A DNA stretch of 64,000 nucleotides from Akanthomyces muscarius (lineage: Eukaryota; Ascomycota; Sordariomycetes; Hypocreales; Cordycipitaceae): positions 3,286,001 to 3,350,000 of the forward strand of contig NC_079245.1 in the NCBI RefSeq assembly GCF_028009165.1, read 5' to 3'. Below the pieces are notes generated by a model that was not told the DNA's origin, did no database searches, and saw only the letters and a list, made by a program, of their open reading frames with translations. A program made the position numbers and the translations under genes. Positions 11,901 to 23,882 of the stretch are shown one piece after another. Within the stretch, counting starts at the first letter, position 1. The number at the start of each line of letters is the position of its first letter.

Positions 11901-13630
11901 GTCCCCGACACCAGCGGCGATGCCAGTAGACCGACGAAATTGTGGCCCAACCTAATGCGAAACCCCCACGTTCAGCCGAGGGCTGGCCAGACGCGGCCGA
12001 CCTGCGCATGCGCCGACTGCGCCTACGCAGCTCTTTCCTCTTCTCCAATTTTTATGAACTTTCGGAGCCCCTCCCAAAGACTTGGTAGCGGAGTTAAACT
12101 ATTCCATTTATAGGACAATCGTCCGGGAAGGGGGTACATCTTCCGCACAGCATCGGAGTCTGGCGTCGGCAGTTGCAGTATCGTCAAACTCAAACTGCAT
12201 CGACCGGTCATGGAACGCATTCTTGGTCAAACGCACCAATTTGTCCAGAATGACTATGACAGACAGAACGCCAGACTAGCAAATGGTGTATTTAGCAGTT
12301 TTGCGACTGATAACATTCAAACGCTTCTTAGCCGACGCAACCCCAGCATGCGCAGGCAACAGCGCAAATGAGGAATGATACACATCCTGCGCTAATGCAA
12401 GCCGCGCAAAATTCCCGCAGTCACAATTAATGGCTACCTCGTCATCGCGTCCACAGCATGCACTGCGTCTCCGCGGAAAGACGTTCCCCGCCTGTCTTGT
12501 TGTTTTGCAGCCGATGAGGTAGGTGGGTGGCACGGGTGGTCATGGACAGGACAAGCTCTCCCTTCCGCCGCCGCGCCTTGCGGCAGCAACGCAATGCAAC
12601 CCGTGGCTGCATCTGGCCTGACAGCCCACCTACAAACAAACTCTCTCTCCTTCTGCCATGCAGCAAACAGCACGGACTATTGTTCCCTCTTGGCCACCCT
12701 CAACCGCGGGCAAACTGAGACAAAAAATCTGCTCGGTCACCATTTTGCCAAGACGTTAGAAACGGGAGTTGAGACGCTGCGCGGGTGGGTGGCTTCCACT
12801 TGCGTGGTCCCTTGGCCCTTGCTTGTTTGTCCGCAGACGGCAGGTGCTGGCGCCGGACCATGAGGCGCTCACTACACATGCGCGATACGCGGAGTAGAGG
12901 GCATGCATCGGTGTACTTGCGTTCTGGTCCGAATCGTGGGCAGACAATGATAAGGCAGCCGTTGGCACATAGCCCGCCCACCTATGTCATCAAGCACTGC
13001 AAAGTCACTTTATTGCTGCGCGCTTTGCACAAATCCAGTATCATGTTGCTTCTATAATTGCATATTCGTAGTAATAGTACTAGGTATTAACGTGGGTTCT
13101 GCATAGTATGGACATCCAGATATTGCGGCGGCAACAAAACAAGAGGGGCCGAACATCTACTTAAATAGACGCCGCCCAACAATTTTCCACACTCATATAA
13201 AAAGGAGGGGAAATCTCACGACCATGCATGGCACATCATGATGCATGTCGCGGATATGTGAGAAAACAGTAGCAGTGGCCAGTGCCCATGAAAAAAGCAG
13301 GCACGTAATTATAAAAATAAAAAAACAGCAATGAGGCTCATTCCGAGCCAAGACGCCAGTAAACTCCGAGATGATATCCGTCTAAAAGTGTGTAGGTTCA
13401 TTCCGTTCTTATGCAGCGATATGTGCAGTTTTATATTGACTGTATGCAATCGCCGGCGTGAGCGGCGCGCATCTGCTTCGATAACGTCGCCGTGACGTGG
13501 CAAAGGCAAAAAGATATGTGTGTATGCGTGTGTCGAGGGAGAGGAGGGGGGGTATTGTGGATGTGGCTCGCGGGGTGGAGGCGACACGCACTCTTGTAAT
13601 GCTCCACGAACTTGTTCGCGGCAAGGTTGA
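8957..13630. other. Non-coding stretch between ABCC and GT2 genes
   Basis: About 4.7 kb holds the ABCC promoter (next to 8956) and the 3' flank of the GT2 gene. Short open frames occur on both strands, but none shows a domain, consistent codon use or a plausible intron chain. CCTACCTACC runs occur near 9660 and a palindromic TACCTAGGTA lies at 10119-10128. I see no gene here. Confidence 0.5.
10118..10133. repeat. Palindromic TACCTAGGTA-type motif
   Basis: The 16-mer GTACCTAGGTAGGTAC contains the perfect 10-bp palindrome TACCTAGGTA and overlapping AGGTA units. Related CCTACCTA runs occur near 9660. Such motifs are common in intergenic DNA of Sordariomycetes; a function here is unknown. Confidence 0.5.
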
Positions 13631-16378
13631 TTACCAAGAAAAGGTCATGAGAGCCGGGTTCAGGGCAAAGGGCAGCAGAAAGTGACTGGCCGCGACAGTC
13701 GACATGGGTAGAATGGCGACAAAGTCGGTGATGCGCCAGTCGTGGGGCACAAACGGCGCCACAGCCAGGATAATCATGCCGACAATGGCGATGAGGGCAA
13801 AGATGATGGAAAACTTGAAACTCTTGAGCACCTTGGGCACCTCGATGAAAAAGTTGGAAAACTCGGCCTCCTTGGAGGTAGAGCCCCAGGTCATGTTAAT
13901 CTCAAACATGTGCGCGAGCAGGGCCTGGCTGACATGCAGCGATAGGCCGCCGAGGAAGATGGCGAGCATGAGCGTCCACTTGAAGTTCTCGTAGATGGCG
14001 TACAGCAGGCTGCGCTCACCGATACGATAGCGCATAATGGCGAGAGACACGTTGCCGAGACCGTTGAAGACGATGATGATGGCGAACCAGACCTGCCACG
14101 AGTCGACGTAGTACTTGTCGAGGTATCCGTTGTACCAGCCCATGAGGAAGTAGTTGACGGTCGTCATGATCCAGGCAGCGCCAATGGCGTAGTAGGTACC
14201 AATGTAGGAGATGACGGTGATCTTGGAGGTGAAGCGAATGTTGGAGAAGAGGAAAGTGCGGAAGAGAGGAGTAAATGGGCCGCGCCAGAGCCAAGTGCGG
14301 ATTGGATGGAAAAGCAGCTCGTTGCAGCCGTAGGCGTACTTCTCCCAGCGAGCAAGCTCGTCATAGACAGTCAGCGAAACGCCCTCCTTGAAGCCCTCGC
14401 CAGCCCAGGCAGCGAGACGGATGATGTAGCCATTGCACTGAAGACGCAGAGACATGTCAAAATCTTCAGACACGTGGCTCTCGGACCAGAACTTGTCATA
14501 GCCATCCTCGTCCTGGTAGGAAACCTGCTGAATGGCAGACCAGCGGAGGAAGGCGTTGTGACCGACAAAGGGGGCGACGTCACCGTTGGAGACGGTGTAA
14601 CGAATGGCAGAGTAGATGAGGTTGGTGAAGAAAGTGATGCCGTTCTCAAAGTACGTGTGGACAACCTGCATAACACCAGAGGAGAATTGCATGATGCCGA
14701 CATCAGGACCCTGCTCCATCTCGGAGACAGCGTCGAGGAAGCAGTCGGCAGGGACACGAGTATCAGAGTCAATCAGCAGAATATAGTCACCAACGCGGAC
14801 GTTGCCATCAGCCCAGGCGCGGCCATTCTCCTCGAGAACCTCCTTGAGGGCCTGCTCGTAAGCAAGAGCCTCATCGTGCTGGCTCCAGTCGGGGGCGCGG
14901 TTGACAAGCAAGAGCTTCTCCTCGACCTTGCAGGAAATCATGAGAGCATAGTTCATGTTGGAGGCCTTCTTGAACTTTCCCTTGCGGACAAAGCCATCTT
15001 CACCGTGCTTGGGACGAGCAACCCAGCCAATGCTGTTGTCGGCGTAAAAATCGATGCGAGCGCGGCGGTCTTCCTCAGAGAGGAGCTGGAGACCATCATC
15101 GTTGATGAACATGTTGGCGGAGCCGCCCTGAAGTTCATAGGTAGACATGGCCTGCTTGATGGACTTTACAGTGGGCATAATGACACCCTGAAGACCCTCC
15201 TTGTAGACGGGGCACTGAATTGTGACGTGGGGTAGGACAGAGGTGGTTAGGCGAGGAGGAGGACGGGCCGAGTAGAACTTGGAGTTGATGGTGAGCTGGC
15301 GGATAGGACCGAAAATCTGGGCCAAGCAACCGACAATGACCTGGGCGAAGAAGAGGGTGAAGAAGATCTGGAGAGGCATGAGAGCAACGAGAGCGAGACG
15401 AATATAGGAGCCATCGACGGACACCTCGATGGCGAGTTGTCTCCAGGCGGCGCCGAGCGAGACAATAACGAGAATCAGAGTCAGGGAGACGAGAACAGTG
15501 TTTTGCAGGTGAATCGGGCGCTTCTCCGGCTTGACCTCACCGCTCTCCTCGTCAATCTCAGCTTCGGCCACGGCGCCGGCGCGCTTCTCATCCTCATCCT
15601 CGTCGCTGTTGCCGGCCTTCCAGACAAGCTCCATGAGCTCAGACTCGATGGCCCTGGCACGCTGAACGAGATGCAGAGCATCGTCGTCCCAGACGACCAG
15701 GAGGCCTTCGGAGGCGACAAAGGCAGCGAACTGATATTTGCGAGCGCGAGGCAGATCCTCAATTGTGGGGAGGATCTGGACTCGGAGACCGTTCATGAGG
15801 GGGACATCAACGGCTTCGGGCGACCATTGCAGGAAGGTCTTGATGACACGTGAGTTGACCGTCATGGCGCACTGGATTTGAGTTAGTCAATCGGGGCAAA
15901 AGGCGATGAAAGCTGGGATTTGCATAATTGGTCTCACCTGGACATTGAGGGCACAGCAGGCTTGGGCAAACGGAGAGTGCACGAGCTGGGGAGGGCAGGC
16001 CATGTAGTGTCCTCGCGCCTTACGCAAGAGAACACCCTCGATTTCGCCGGAGCCATCGCTGACCCAGAGCTGGGAGCACTGCTGCTGGTAGAGATAGTTG
16101 ACCATGACCTCGTGCTTGATCTCGTCGAGCATGTAGGAGCTCTGATTCGAGGGCGTCGAGTGGCCGGAACGAGTAGAGCCGGGCCGCGAGCTATAGCGCG
16201 GTGTAGGGGCCTGAAGCTCCATGTCGTTGCCATTGAGAGGTTTTTCGTTGATGGCCATGCTCTGGGATCGCTCCGGTCTCTCGGGTCGTGAAGAAGTGGC
16301 GGGAGGCGGCGGCGGCGGCGGCGGCGGCGCAGAGGCCTTGCTGCCCTTGTCCGCCTTGAAGTAGCTTCCGATACCCAT
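13631..16378 (-). CDS. Family 2 glycosyltransferase (fungal GT2, hyphal polysaccharide synthase type)
   Basis: Two exons (16378-15938 and 15871-13631, joined in phase 0 at GTGAGA..CCAG) give 893 residues. A low-complexity cytosolic N-terminus carries nine consecutive prolines near residue 18. Two membrane segments lie near 271-291 and 306-330. The GT-A catalytic core follows: the nucleotide-sugar aspartates INDDG near 405, DxD as DSD near 516, the acceptor-site ED in SEDFD near 616, and an ARWEKY motif near 655 in place of the usual Q/RxxRW. Several C-terminal helices complete a processive-synthase layout like that of chitin, hyaluronan or cellulose synthases. It lacks classical chitin synthase motifs and is best matched to the conserved fungal GT2 exemplified by Zymoseptoria ZtGT2, needed for hyphal growth on surfaces (recalled). 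The polymer made is not known from sequence. Start chosen as the first ATG of the long N-terminal exon. Confidence 0.85.
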
Positions 16379-17482
16379 TGCGGCGAATTGGTGTGTTGTA
16401 GGAAAATACGATTGAGGAAGAGGGCGACTTTGGCTCGCTTGAAGAGCTTGGCGAAATCGCAGTCGTCAAGCTGGAGGGACGCAGGACGTCCGGAGTATGT
16501 ACGGGTTTGGCGCTCTGCTGCGGCGTACTGCTAGTAAGACATGGGAAGACGGCGAGTAAGAGGAGAAAAAGCGAGAGCAGCTCGACAGTGAGAGAAGTGA
16601 AAGGAAGCGCGAATGAGACTATAAGTTTAAAGAAGTCGTCACTGCTCGAGCGTGTGTGAGCAAGCGAGTAAGAGAAAAAGGTTGCTTGGGAAAGGAAAAG
16701 AAGAATGTCGAGGCGGGGGGAGTAGGCGCGGAGGAGAGCAGATAGGTTAATAAAAGAGTGACGAGGATGCAGGCTCGCTGGCAGGGCCCAGGCTAACACG
16801 GGCGAGCAGAGGACGACAGCGCGAAAGTGGACTCGCGTAGCAGTAGAGCGCTGAGCTAGGTGGTTCCGATCTTTGGGCACTCCATCGGCCTCGATCTATT
16901 TTTTCGCTCTCTTTTTTTCTCTCTTTTTCCTGTGCCCTCCCCTGCCTGCGCATTGTGCGGTAGGATGGTCAGAATCAGAATGGCGAGGAGGATGCCGCAA
17001 CACAAAGGCACTAAGACAATGGAGCGGGAGTGGAGCAGGCGAGGGGTGGGGATGGGGGGGGGCGTGGCCGAAGCAAAGCCACACCGGTAGAGGCGGGCTT
17101 TTGGGGCTTTTTTTTTTGGCTGGGAACCCTTTACTGGTGACTGGCAAAAGGGAAGGTGCAGCAGCGCAAACAACGCCGCCGCCGTCGCTGAACTGAAAGA
17201 GCCGGCGTGTCCAGTGAAGGCGGCATTGCGCTGCCAAGCCGCCGTACGGATACCACTGACAAGGTTCTCCGACCACAGCTCAGGCTCAACAGTTCAGCAG
17301 GCAAAGGCAGGCAGTTTCTTCCGTGGCGGCCACTAACAGCTCGCACCACGTATCCGCCTGCAGCAGGCACCCTCCAAGGTGGGCTAGGTGCATCAACCTG
17401 CATTGTGCGAGCTAATACAGCGAGGATAATACGAAGCAACCACAAATTTTCTTTGCTTTGCTGAGTTGTGCTGTGGTAACTG

Positions 17483-17500
17483 CCCCCCCCCCCCCCCCCC
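17483..17500. repeat. Poly-C run (18 nt)
   Basis: Eighteen consecutive cytosines followed by GG lie in non-coding DNA upstream of the GT2 gene. On the minus strand this is a G18 tract able to form quadruplex structures. The length may be affected by assembly. Confidence 0.85.
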
Positions 17501-19772
17501 GGCCCTTTCACTCGTGTTATTTTTGGAAGTACACCGTATGGTCCGTACCTCTGCGCAACTCGTGCACTGATGCTAGGATAGATTGCCTGTTAGCGGGGGC
17601 TTGGCAGTGAACATTGGCAGCAGCTGAGGGCACCCGAGAACACCCAAGCGGCACCTGGCAGCCTGGCACCTGGGCAACTTAAAAATCGGGCTGCCGCATT
17701 GTTCGCACTGTTGACCCTGAGAGTGGCAGTTGTTGTATCCGTACCAGCTTGTGCTTCAGGTAGGCCCCGCTAAATTGTCTAGCGTTACTGGTAAGCACCC
17801 ACGTTTTCTTCTTTTTTTCTTCTTTTTTTTTTTTCAGTCCGCCGCTGAACAATGCTGGATAGTAATGGCCACCTCGTTTTAGTGCACTTGCAGACAGTCC
17901 GTCTCTCGCTAGCTCACCAGCAACGAGCTAGGGGATCCGTCCCCAGTGCCTTGTGGCGCTGAAAAGTTCCCCTGGATTAGTTACCGATACCAGTATGGCA
18001 GTGCGCCTGGTTCTTGTTCCTGTTGCTGTTTGCTCTCCCACAAATCTCCACCGGCTGGCGGCCACCGAGCAGCCCAGGCCTCGATGCATCACTGCCGGAC
18101 CGTGCTGCGTCCGAAGCGCGCAGCAAATTCTCCGCGGTGTTTACCGACTCGCTCTTTCCACGCAAAATTGCCGAGATTTTATTTTCGTATACTCACCCAA
18201 TCGCTAGCTGCCAGGCCCTATCCTGTCCCCTGATAACCAACTCATCCTATGCGGGCGAATCGCCGTGTTGTCCGAGTACCCGTTCTGGTAGCCGCCCGTG
18301 CTCGAAGCCCGTCGTGCATTGGCTCACAGCGACGCAATGCTGAAACCCGCTCCGCTCCACCGCGGCGCAACGCACAGCACAGCGCTGTCAACGTGAGCGC
18401 TTGCCGCAGGGACGGACAGCGCAACACGGACTGCATAGGTACCGCCTGTCCAGCGTTGAGTTTTTACTACTAGGTTTAGGTGTCTGCCACAGCTCCCTGC
18501 CTACCTACTACCAGTAGCCGAAGTCCCCTCGCAGCACATCCAGCGCAAACTGCAGCGCCGACTCGTTTGCCAGACTAACAAAAAGCCCTGCAACCCAGAT
18601 AGGCAGTTCGAAAATCAAATCACCGTCGAGTTGGCTAGCTAGCTCAACAAGCTACCAACTGGTGGCGCCGGTTCGTTCTCCCGCTGTCCACTGAGCCCCA
18701 GTCGACCACCCTGCTGGGGAATAGCTGGGAGTTGTGCCTGTGGCTGTGGCTGGTGACCGGGACCCTCACCTCGCGACGTTCGTCGGACCTTAAAGCGGCG
18801 GCATTTTCCTGGTCGCTCCTCGACCCGCCTTCTCCTCAGCACTCTGGTCAGTTCACCACCATGACGATACTAGCTCCTTCGCAGCACCTTTCCACACCGG
18901 GACTGAGCTATCAGTAGCACCATTGGTCTCGCGCCATTGGGCCGCTATGCCTCTTCGAATCGTCAACCAGAGACATCTTGTCTCGTGCTACGGAAGATGT
19001 CGTCGTTCTTTTCTCAACGTTTTCAGCCATCAAGCCTCTTCTTCCTGGCCGCTGATGTCCTCACTACCACGTGCCGTCATCTCGACAACTGTCCAAGCTA
19101 GGACCAACCTTTTCCGCCCGGTGCCGTAACCATGTTCTATGTCTAGGTATTGGGTCAAAGAGGGTGCTGGTGCTTATCGTGTTTCGTGTTGCCTTCCTAA
19201 GGGGTGTGAACCCCGATCCGCGGCACGATGGGCATGGGAGCTGGCATTATCAGCGCAGCCATTTCATGCACGCCGCCATGCTTTCTCATCTAGATACACG
19301 ATTCTGGACCTCTGACATCTCGACCGCGTACACGCCAGAAACGGCACCAGCTAATCTGCCCCGTGGCCAGCCTGCAATGTGCAACGGCCAGCTATGGACT
19401 TCAGCTTGCAGGGAAGCCATGCATGAGCAGCATGCCCAGCTGGAACCGATGGCATCCCGACCGCTGCCTGCAGCTGTTAAAGGATTGATACCACCCTTGC
19501 GAGCCGCATGTCTCGCAGACACCCTTACGAAAAAGATTCATAGAGACAAACCGGCGTCTACTGCGGCCATACACAAGCCCAGCGCCTCACACATCCAACA
19601 ACATCAGCGCAGCCCTCAATAACCTCATGGGCATGGCCTTTCGAAAAGGGTCCAACGGGCACGCCGCTGTCAATCCAGACGATAAATGGCGCAGCTCCTG
19701 TCTAGAATGCTTCTCTTGTTTTTCTCGCCTTTCGTCGCGCTGCACGGTCCGCCGCTAGCCAGGGGCTCGCGG

Positions 19773-19793
19773 CTTGCAGCTTGCAGCTTGCAG
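19773..19793. repeat. Three tandem copies of CTTGCAG
   Basis: The 7-bp unit CTTGCAG is repeated three times head to tail in non-coding sequence. No function is suggested by the context. Confidence 0.8.
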
Positions 19794-22700
19794 CAATCCA
19801 GCCACGACAACACCAAAAATAACGGACAATGTAGCCTTGCAGCGAGTGCCCTCGGCGACTTTCTGTTGCCACATTCAAGGACGTATAACTAGGTGGGAAA
19901 AAATCGGTACTGGCCTGCGCAGCCAGCAAATCACGCTATTTTGCACCCGAAGGGGCCCTTCCTGCATCGACAGGCAGTGCCAGTGGCGTGTTGCAAATGT
20001 AACCAGCCAAGACGCAGTAAAATCAATCAATTTATCCTTGCCATTATTATATGGCGTTATTCCGGTCGCTTCGCCTGAAGGGCCATGGAAGGCACCCAGA
20101 ATTTTGGTCTACTGGTAGGCTTGATTATGGCACCATGAGTTTGTTGCTGGTGCTCTCTGCTAATTTCTGACGATCACTTGCCCAGTACTGTCAACGCCAG
20201 GTTTTACTTTTTTCCATGGTCTGGATCATGCCGGATCGCCGCTCACCCACAGCCGTCACTAGCCCCGGGGAGCAAGGGCCCTCTGACGAGCGGAAACAAG
20301 GTCTTTGTCAGGCCGATCTTATGAGCATGCCAAAGATTAATGCTCGGAAGCGTCGACGCACATTGCAGGTTCTTCCTTCACTTTGTTCTCCTTCTCAGCC
20401 CGTATGCACCGTGACTCTGATTTTTCCGCATTCCTCCAACAATAGGAAGGTCGTTTTATTTACCTCACCGCGTGGGGGCGGGCTGAAGTGTTGAAAAAAG
20501 CCACCGAACGGGTCTTTCGTTATTTCAACAAAAACTGGAGGGCTGAGAACCGGTGGAAAATAGACAGAGGCGCACCCATCTCTGCAGGGGACCTTTTGGC
20601 CGGGTGGCGGAAGGTTCTGCATCCGATATGGAGAAAGTGGTTGTGCTGGCAAGGCGTGGCGACGCCATGTCTCAAGCCACCCGTCCACCAGCTGAACGAC
20701 ATCTGGTCTGGCGGTGATGCAACGACTTGGGCAGTATCAAGGAGCGAGTGCATGTGTGTGTATATGTGCACGCGAATATCATTGCGTCCGGCATATCGAC
20801 AATAATGAACTGTACATAGTATTATTCTGCGTCTTCCGAAAAATATTGGCACGTCCCATTTTTAAGCCTAAATGTTGGTTTCTATTTCTGGGCTCTTTTC
20901 GCGATCCTCGATTGGCGAATGCAGACGGAAAGTTTAAATGCATACCAGAATATCTGTTGTCTCCGTGGGCGGCTTCTCCTACTCGAGACAATCATTGGCC
21001 GCTTACTGGTACAGAATAGGTGGTTGGACTTGGCGCTCTACTCCAGTCTGAAAAAGAAAAGAAAAAAAGATAACGGCCCCCCTGCCCTCGAGGCGCCGGG
21101 AAGATGCTGAGCCGGCCGGGGTCGCTTTCCTACTTTGGGCAGAGCCAAGATATCCTTTTGATAACAGGCTTTGAATCTGAGAAGAAATTTTGAGCTACAG
21201 GTCTGAAGAAAGTCGACAAGAATCAATAGAGCAGAGGGTGGAAAGCAGGGGTCACATACAAATGCATGGCTTCAGCTCGCATCTCGTTTGTGCCAGCCCT
21301 GGATGCAGTGTAAGCCTCTCTTTGCCGGCACCGAGTCATGCACATGATTTCTGTTCAACAGACAACCTCTCCTCGATAAGCTGAATTTCAGCACTCCCGA
21401 AAGGGACAACACTGGGCGACCTGGGTTGCTGGGATGAGCGGATCGCTGCATCGTTAGCTGCCAGCCTAAAAAAAGACCAACTCGCCTAGCAAGGGCGCCC
21501 CCCCCCCTTGTCGATGGACTAATCCCATGCTAGAGAGGAGTGCCGAGAGCAAAGACACCAACCCTGGCCTCTGAATCATCTAGAGATTCGATAGTCTACG
21601 GTCAGCAATCAAAAATGCAATCTCGGGAGCGGCGCGGCGCAGGTAGTGGTCAGGATAGCAGCCCGAACCCGTTCATTCGTGATCCGGCCCAAGTGGGTTC
21701 CTGATCAGTGCTCTCTATTCTAGCGGCTTAATTGAGGATATCTCACCTATGTGTACTAGTCAAGAAGAGAAGAGAAAGAATCAATTTCTTGTTATCACAC
21801 GCAGGACGGAGTAGTATCAGCTAGAAAGTGCCGTTAGGTGGTGGCTTGGGCCTAGGCTGGGTGATGATTCGCCAAAGGCATCCATCCATACTGTATCCGT
21901 TTAGCAACATCGATAGTACCGAAAAAAGCTCCGTCCTGTTTGTGTATCTCTATCTGTCTTTTTTTTTTCCGAGAGAGAGAAGAGAAAGATGGCCCTACGG
22001 ATACTAATCGTTGCTTTCCGTTTCTTGGCACCATCTCGTGTCCTGGTTTTTTTTTTTTTTCACGACTCAGGGCAGTGGCGCTGGCCTGGACCTTTTAAAG
22101 GAAAAGGCATGGGTAGCTTTTATCATGACCGCAGCAACGTGTTTTTTTTTCTCCTTAAACTTGGCCAAAGATTTGGGATTGAAGCGCTCGAGCCAGTTGG
22201 GCGTGAACCCTGAGAAAAGCCATGTGGCTGTCATGGTTCGGATACGAATGATGAAAAAACTACGAGCCGCGGAAAGACGGGCTCACTGCAAGAGGACGGG
22301 AAATCGCCCGCAGAGCCTCATTACCACCAACAATATCACCTTTTTTTCCGACGGCTGTGGAATAAGTACAGATCTGGCCTTGCGGAAAAAGTTAGAGCCA
22401 TGTTGAGAAAAACATAAGGCTACTGCAGGCAGCCGGGAGCAGTGTCGTGCTGCTCAGCTTTCGCCGCCTTGTCTGAGCGTCCTCCCATCCCCCAAAGCCC
22501 AGTGTCTTTCTTGTACGGGCCAACAGCCAAGACTTTCTTGGGTAGGACGAGGTACTCAGCTCAGCCTCTTTTTCTTCTTCTTGAAATTGCGGCCAGTATC
22601 CGAGCCGATGTCGCTGCAGAGGTTATCAAGGTCATTTGAACACAAGGTCATTTGAGCCCGCAAATGTCAAACGAGGGCTGATGCTCATTTCAAAATGCTG

Positions 22701-23882
22701 TTTTCTTGCTCATCATCATAGCACCCCCCCCAACGCCAAAGCAGTAGTCGCCTCTCAATCAGCCACCAGACAGAGAGCTCTTGTTCAGATGGCAGCTCTT
22801 CGGAATCCTACCCACCTTAGAAACCATGGCGAGAGAGGTGGGAAAAAAAGTCCGCTTTGACAGAGTAAAGAGACCCCCCTCCCCCATAGCCCTACAAACT
22901 CAGCAACAACCCAGCAAAGTATAAAAAATAAAAATAAAAGTAAAAATAGCTTTTCAAGCCTCCCAGGTCGCCAAGCTCGAGCGAGCGAGGAAAAGCAAAA
23001 GCAACAGCTGAGCTCGGGCAGGCCCCTGCGCTAGCTCAAACGTTTGGCTGTCAAAGCACACCAACGCGCCCCTCGGCGGTTTCACTTCCGAACAGATTCA
23101 AACGGCGTCTGTTATTTCTGCATTTATACTTTTTTTTCTTACTCATCAACATCGTTTTGATTTATTGCTTGGGGAAAATGTGAAATAGAGTTTTTTGTCA
23201 TCGTTTCTCCTCTGGCAGGTCGATGGGCGGAACAAACGGCCGAGACATGAGATCATAGCGCGCGTGGCGTCATGAACAGACTTGCCAGAACAGCCTTCGC
23301 GCGCAATGAGGAAGGGGGCGGGGGGCCAGCTTGATGGTCAGCCAGCTGCACAAGTGTCAAGGGACAAGGCTAGAAGAACCTGTTGTGCCTATCCTGGAGG
23401 CAGCAACAAGACCACCATCATGTTTCCTCTTGACCGCAAGTAAAACGTAGCCGCCACGCGCCTCTGGCATTGTCTCGGTAAACAGCCCAAGGTGAGACAT
23501 CGACTCCGAAACCTTAATGGCTGGGGATGGTTGGGAGGGTCGGTGTAGCTGGGCGGTTGGGTTAGTACGTTGACATGATTCACCTCAGCGCGTGGACTTT
23601 TTTTTTGGGACATTGTTTCTCAAGTGTTTTCAATTTGTGACTTCTATCCAAAGAAACCTATATACGACTATAATGCAAACAGCAACATCCTGCATGCTTG
23701 CGCCTAAACTACCCCCAGCCCAAATGATGTCAATCCACTAGTCCAAAATGACTCTCCGATACTCATCTCTATGATACCATATTGTCTAATGAAGATACAT
23801 AAATAAAACTAAAAGGACTTGCTCGTGATTATGTATGTGAGTTGAATAAATGCAGAAACAAAAGGAATCAGAGGCAAGAGCT

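Larger units (their letters stand above)
16379..23882. other. 7.5 kb non-coding stretch upstream of GT2
   Basis: The first kilobase is the GT2 promoter and 5' leader, with long CT/T tracts around 16905-16935. Further on there are an 18-nt poly-C run (17483-17500), a 10-nt one (21498-21507), many T tracts and short unrelated open frames up to 183 codons (19071-19622). None of these frames shows a recognisable domain, and opposite-strand frames are equally long. The last part is the 3' flank of the GH16 gene. I see no supported gene. Confidence 0.5.

Noticed and set aside
14306..15235. 309-codon plus-strand frame
   Set aside because: Antisense shadow of the GT2 catalytic domain; no domain of its own.
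19071..19622. 183-codon plus-strand frame in the gene desert
   Set aside because: No domain, irregular composition, and no supporting intron or promoter signal; length is within chance for GC-balanced DNA.
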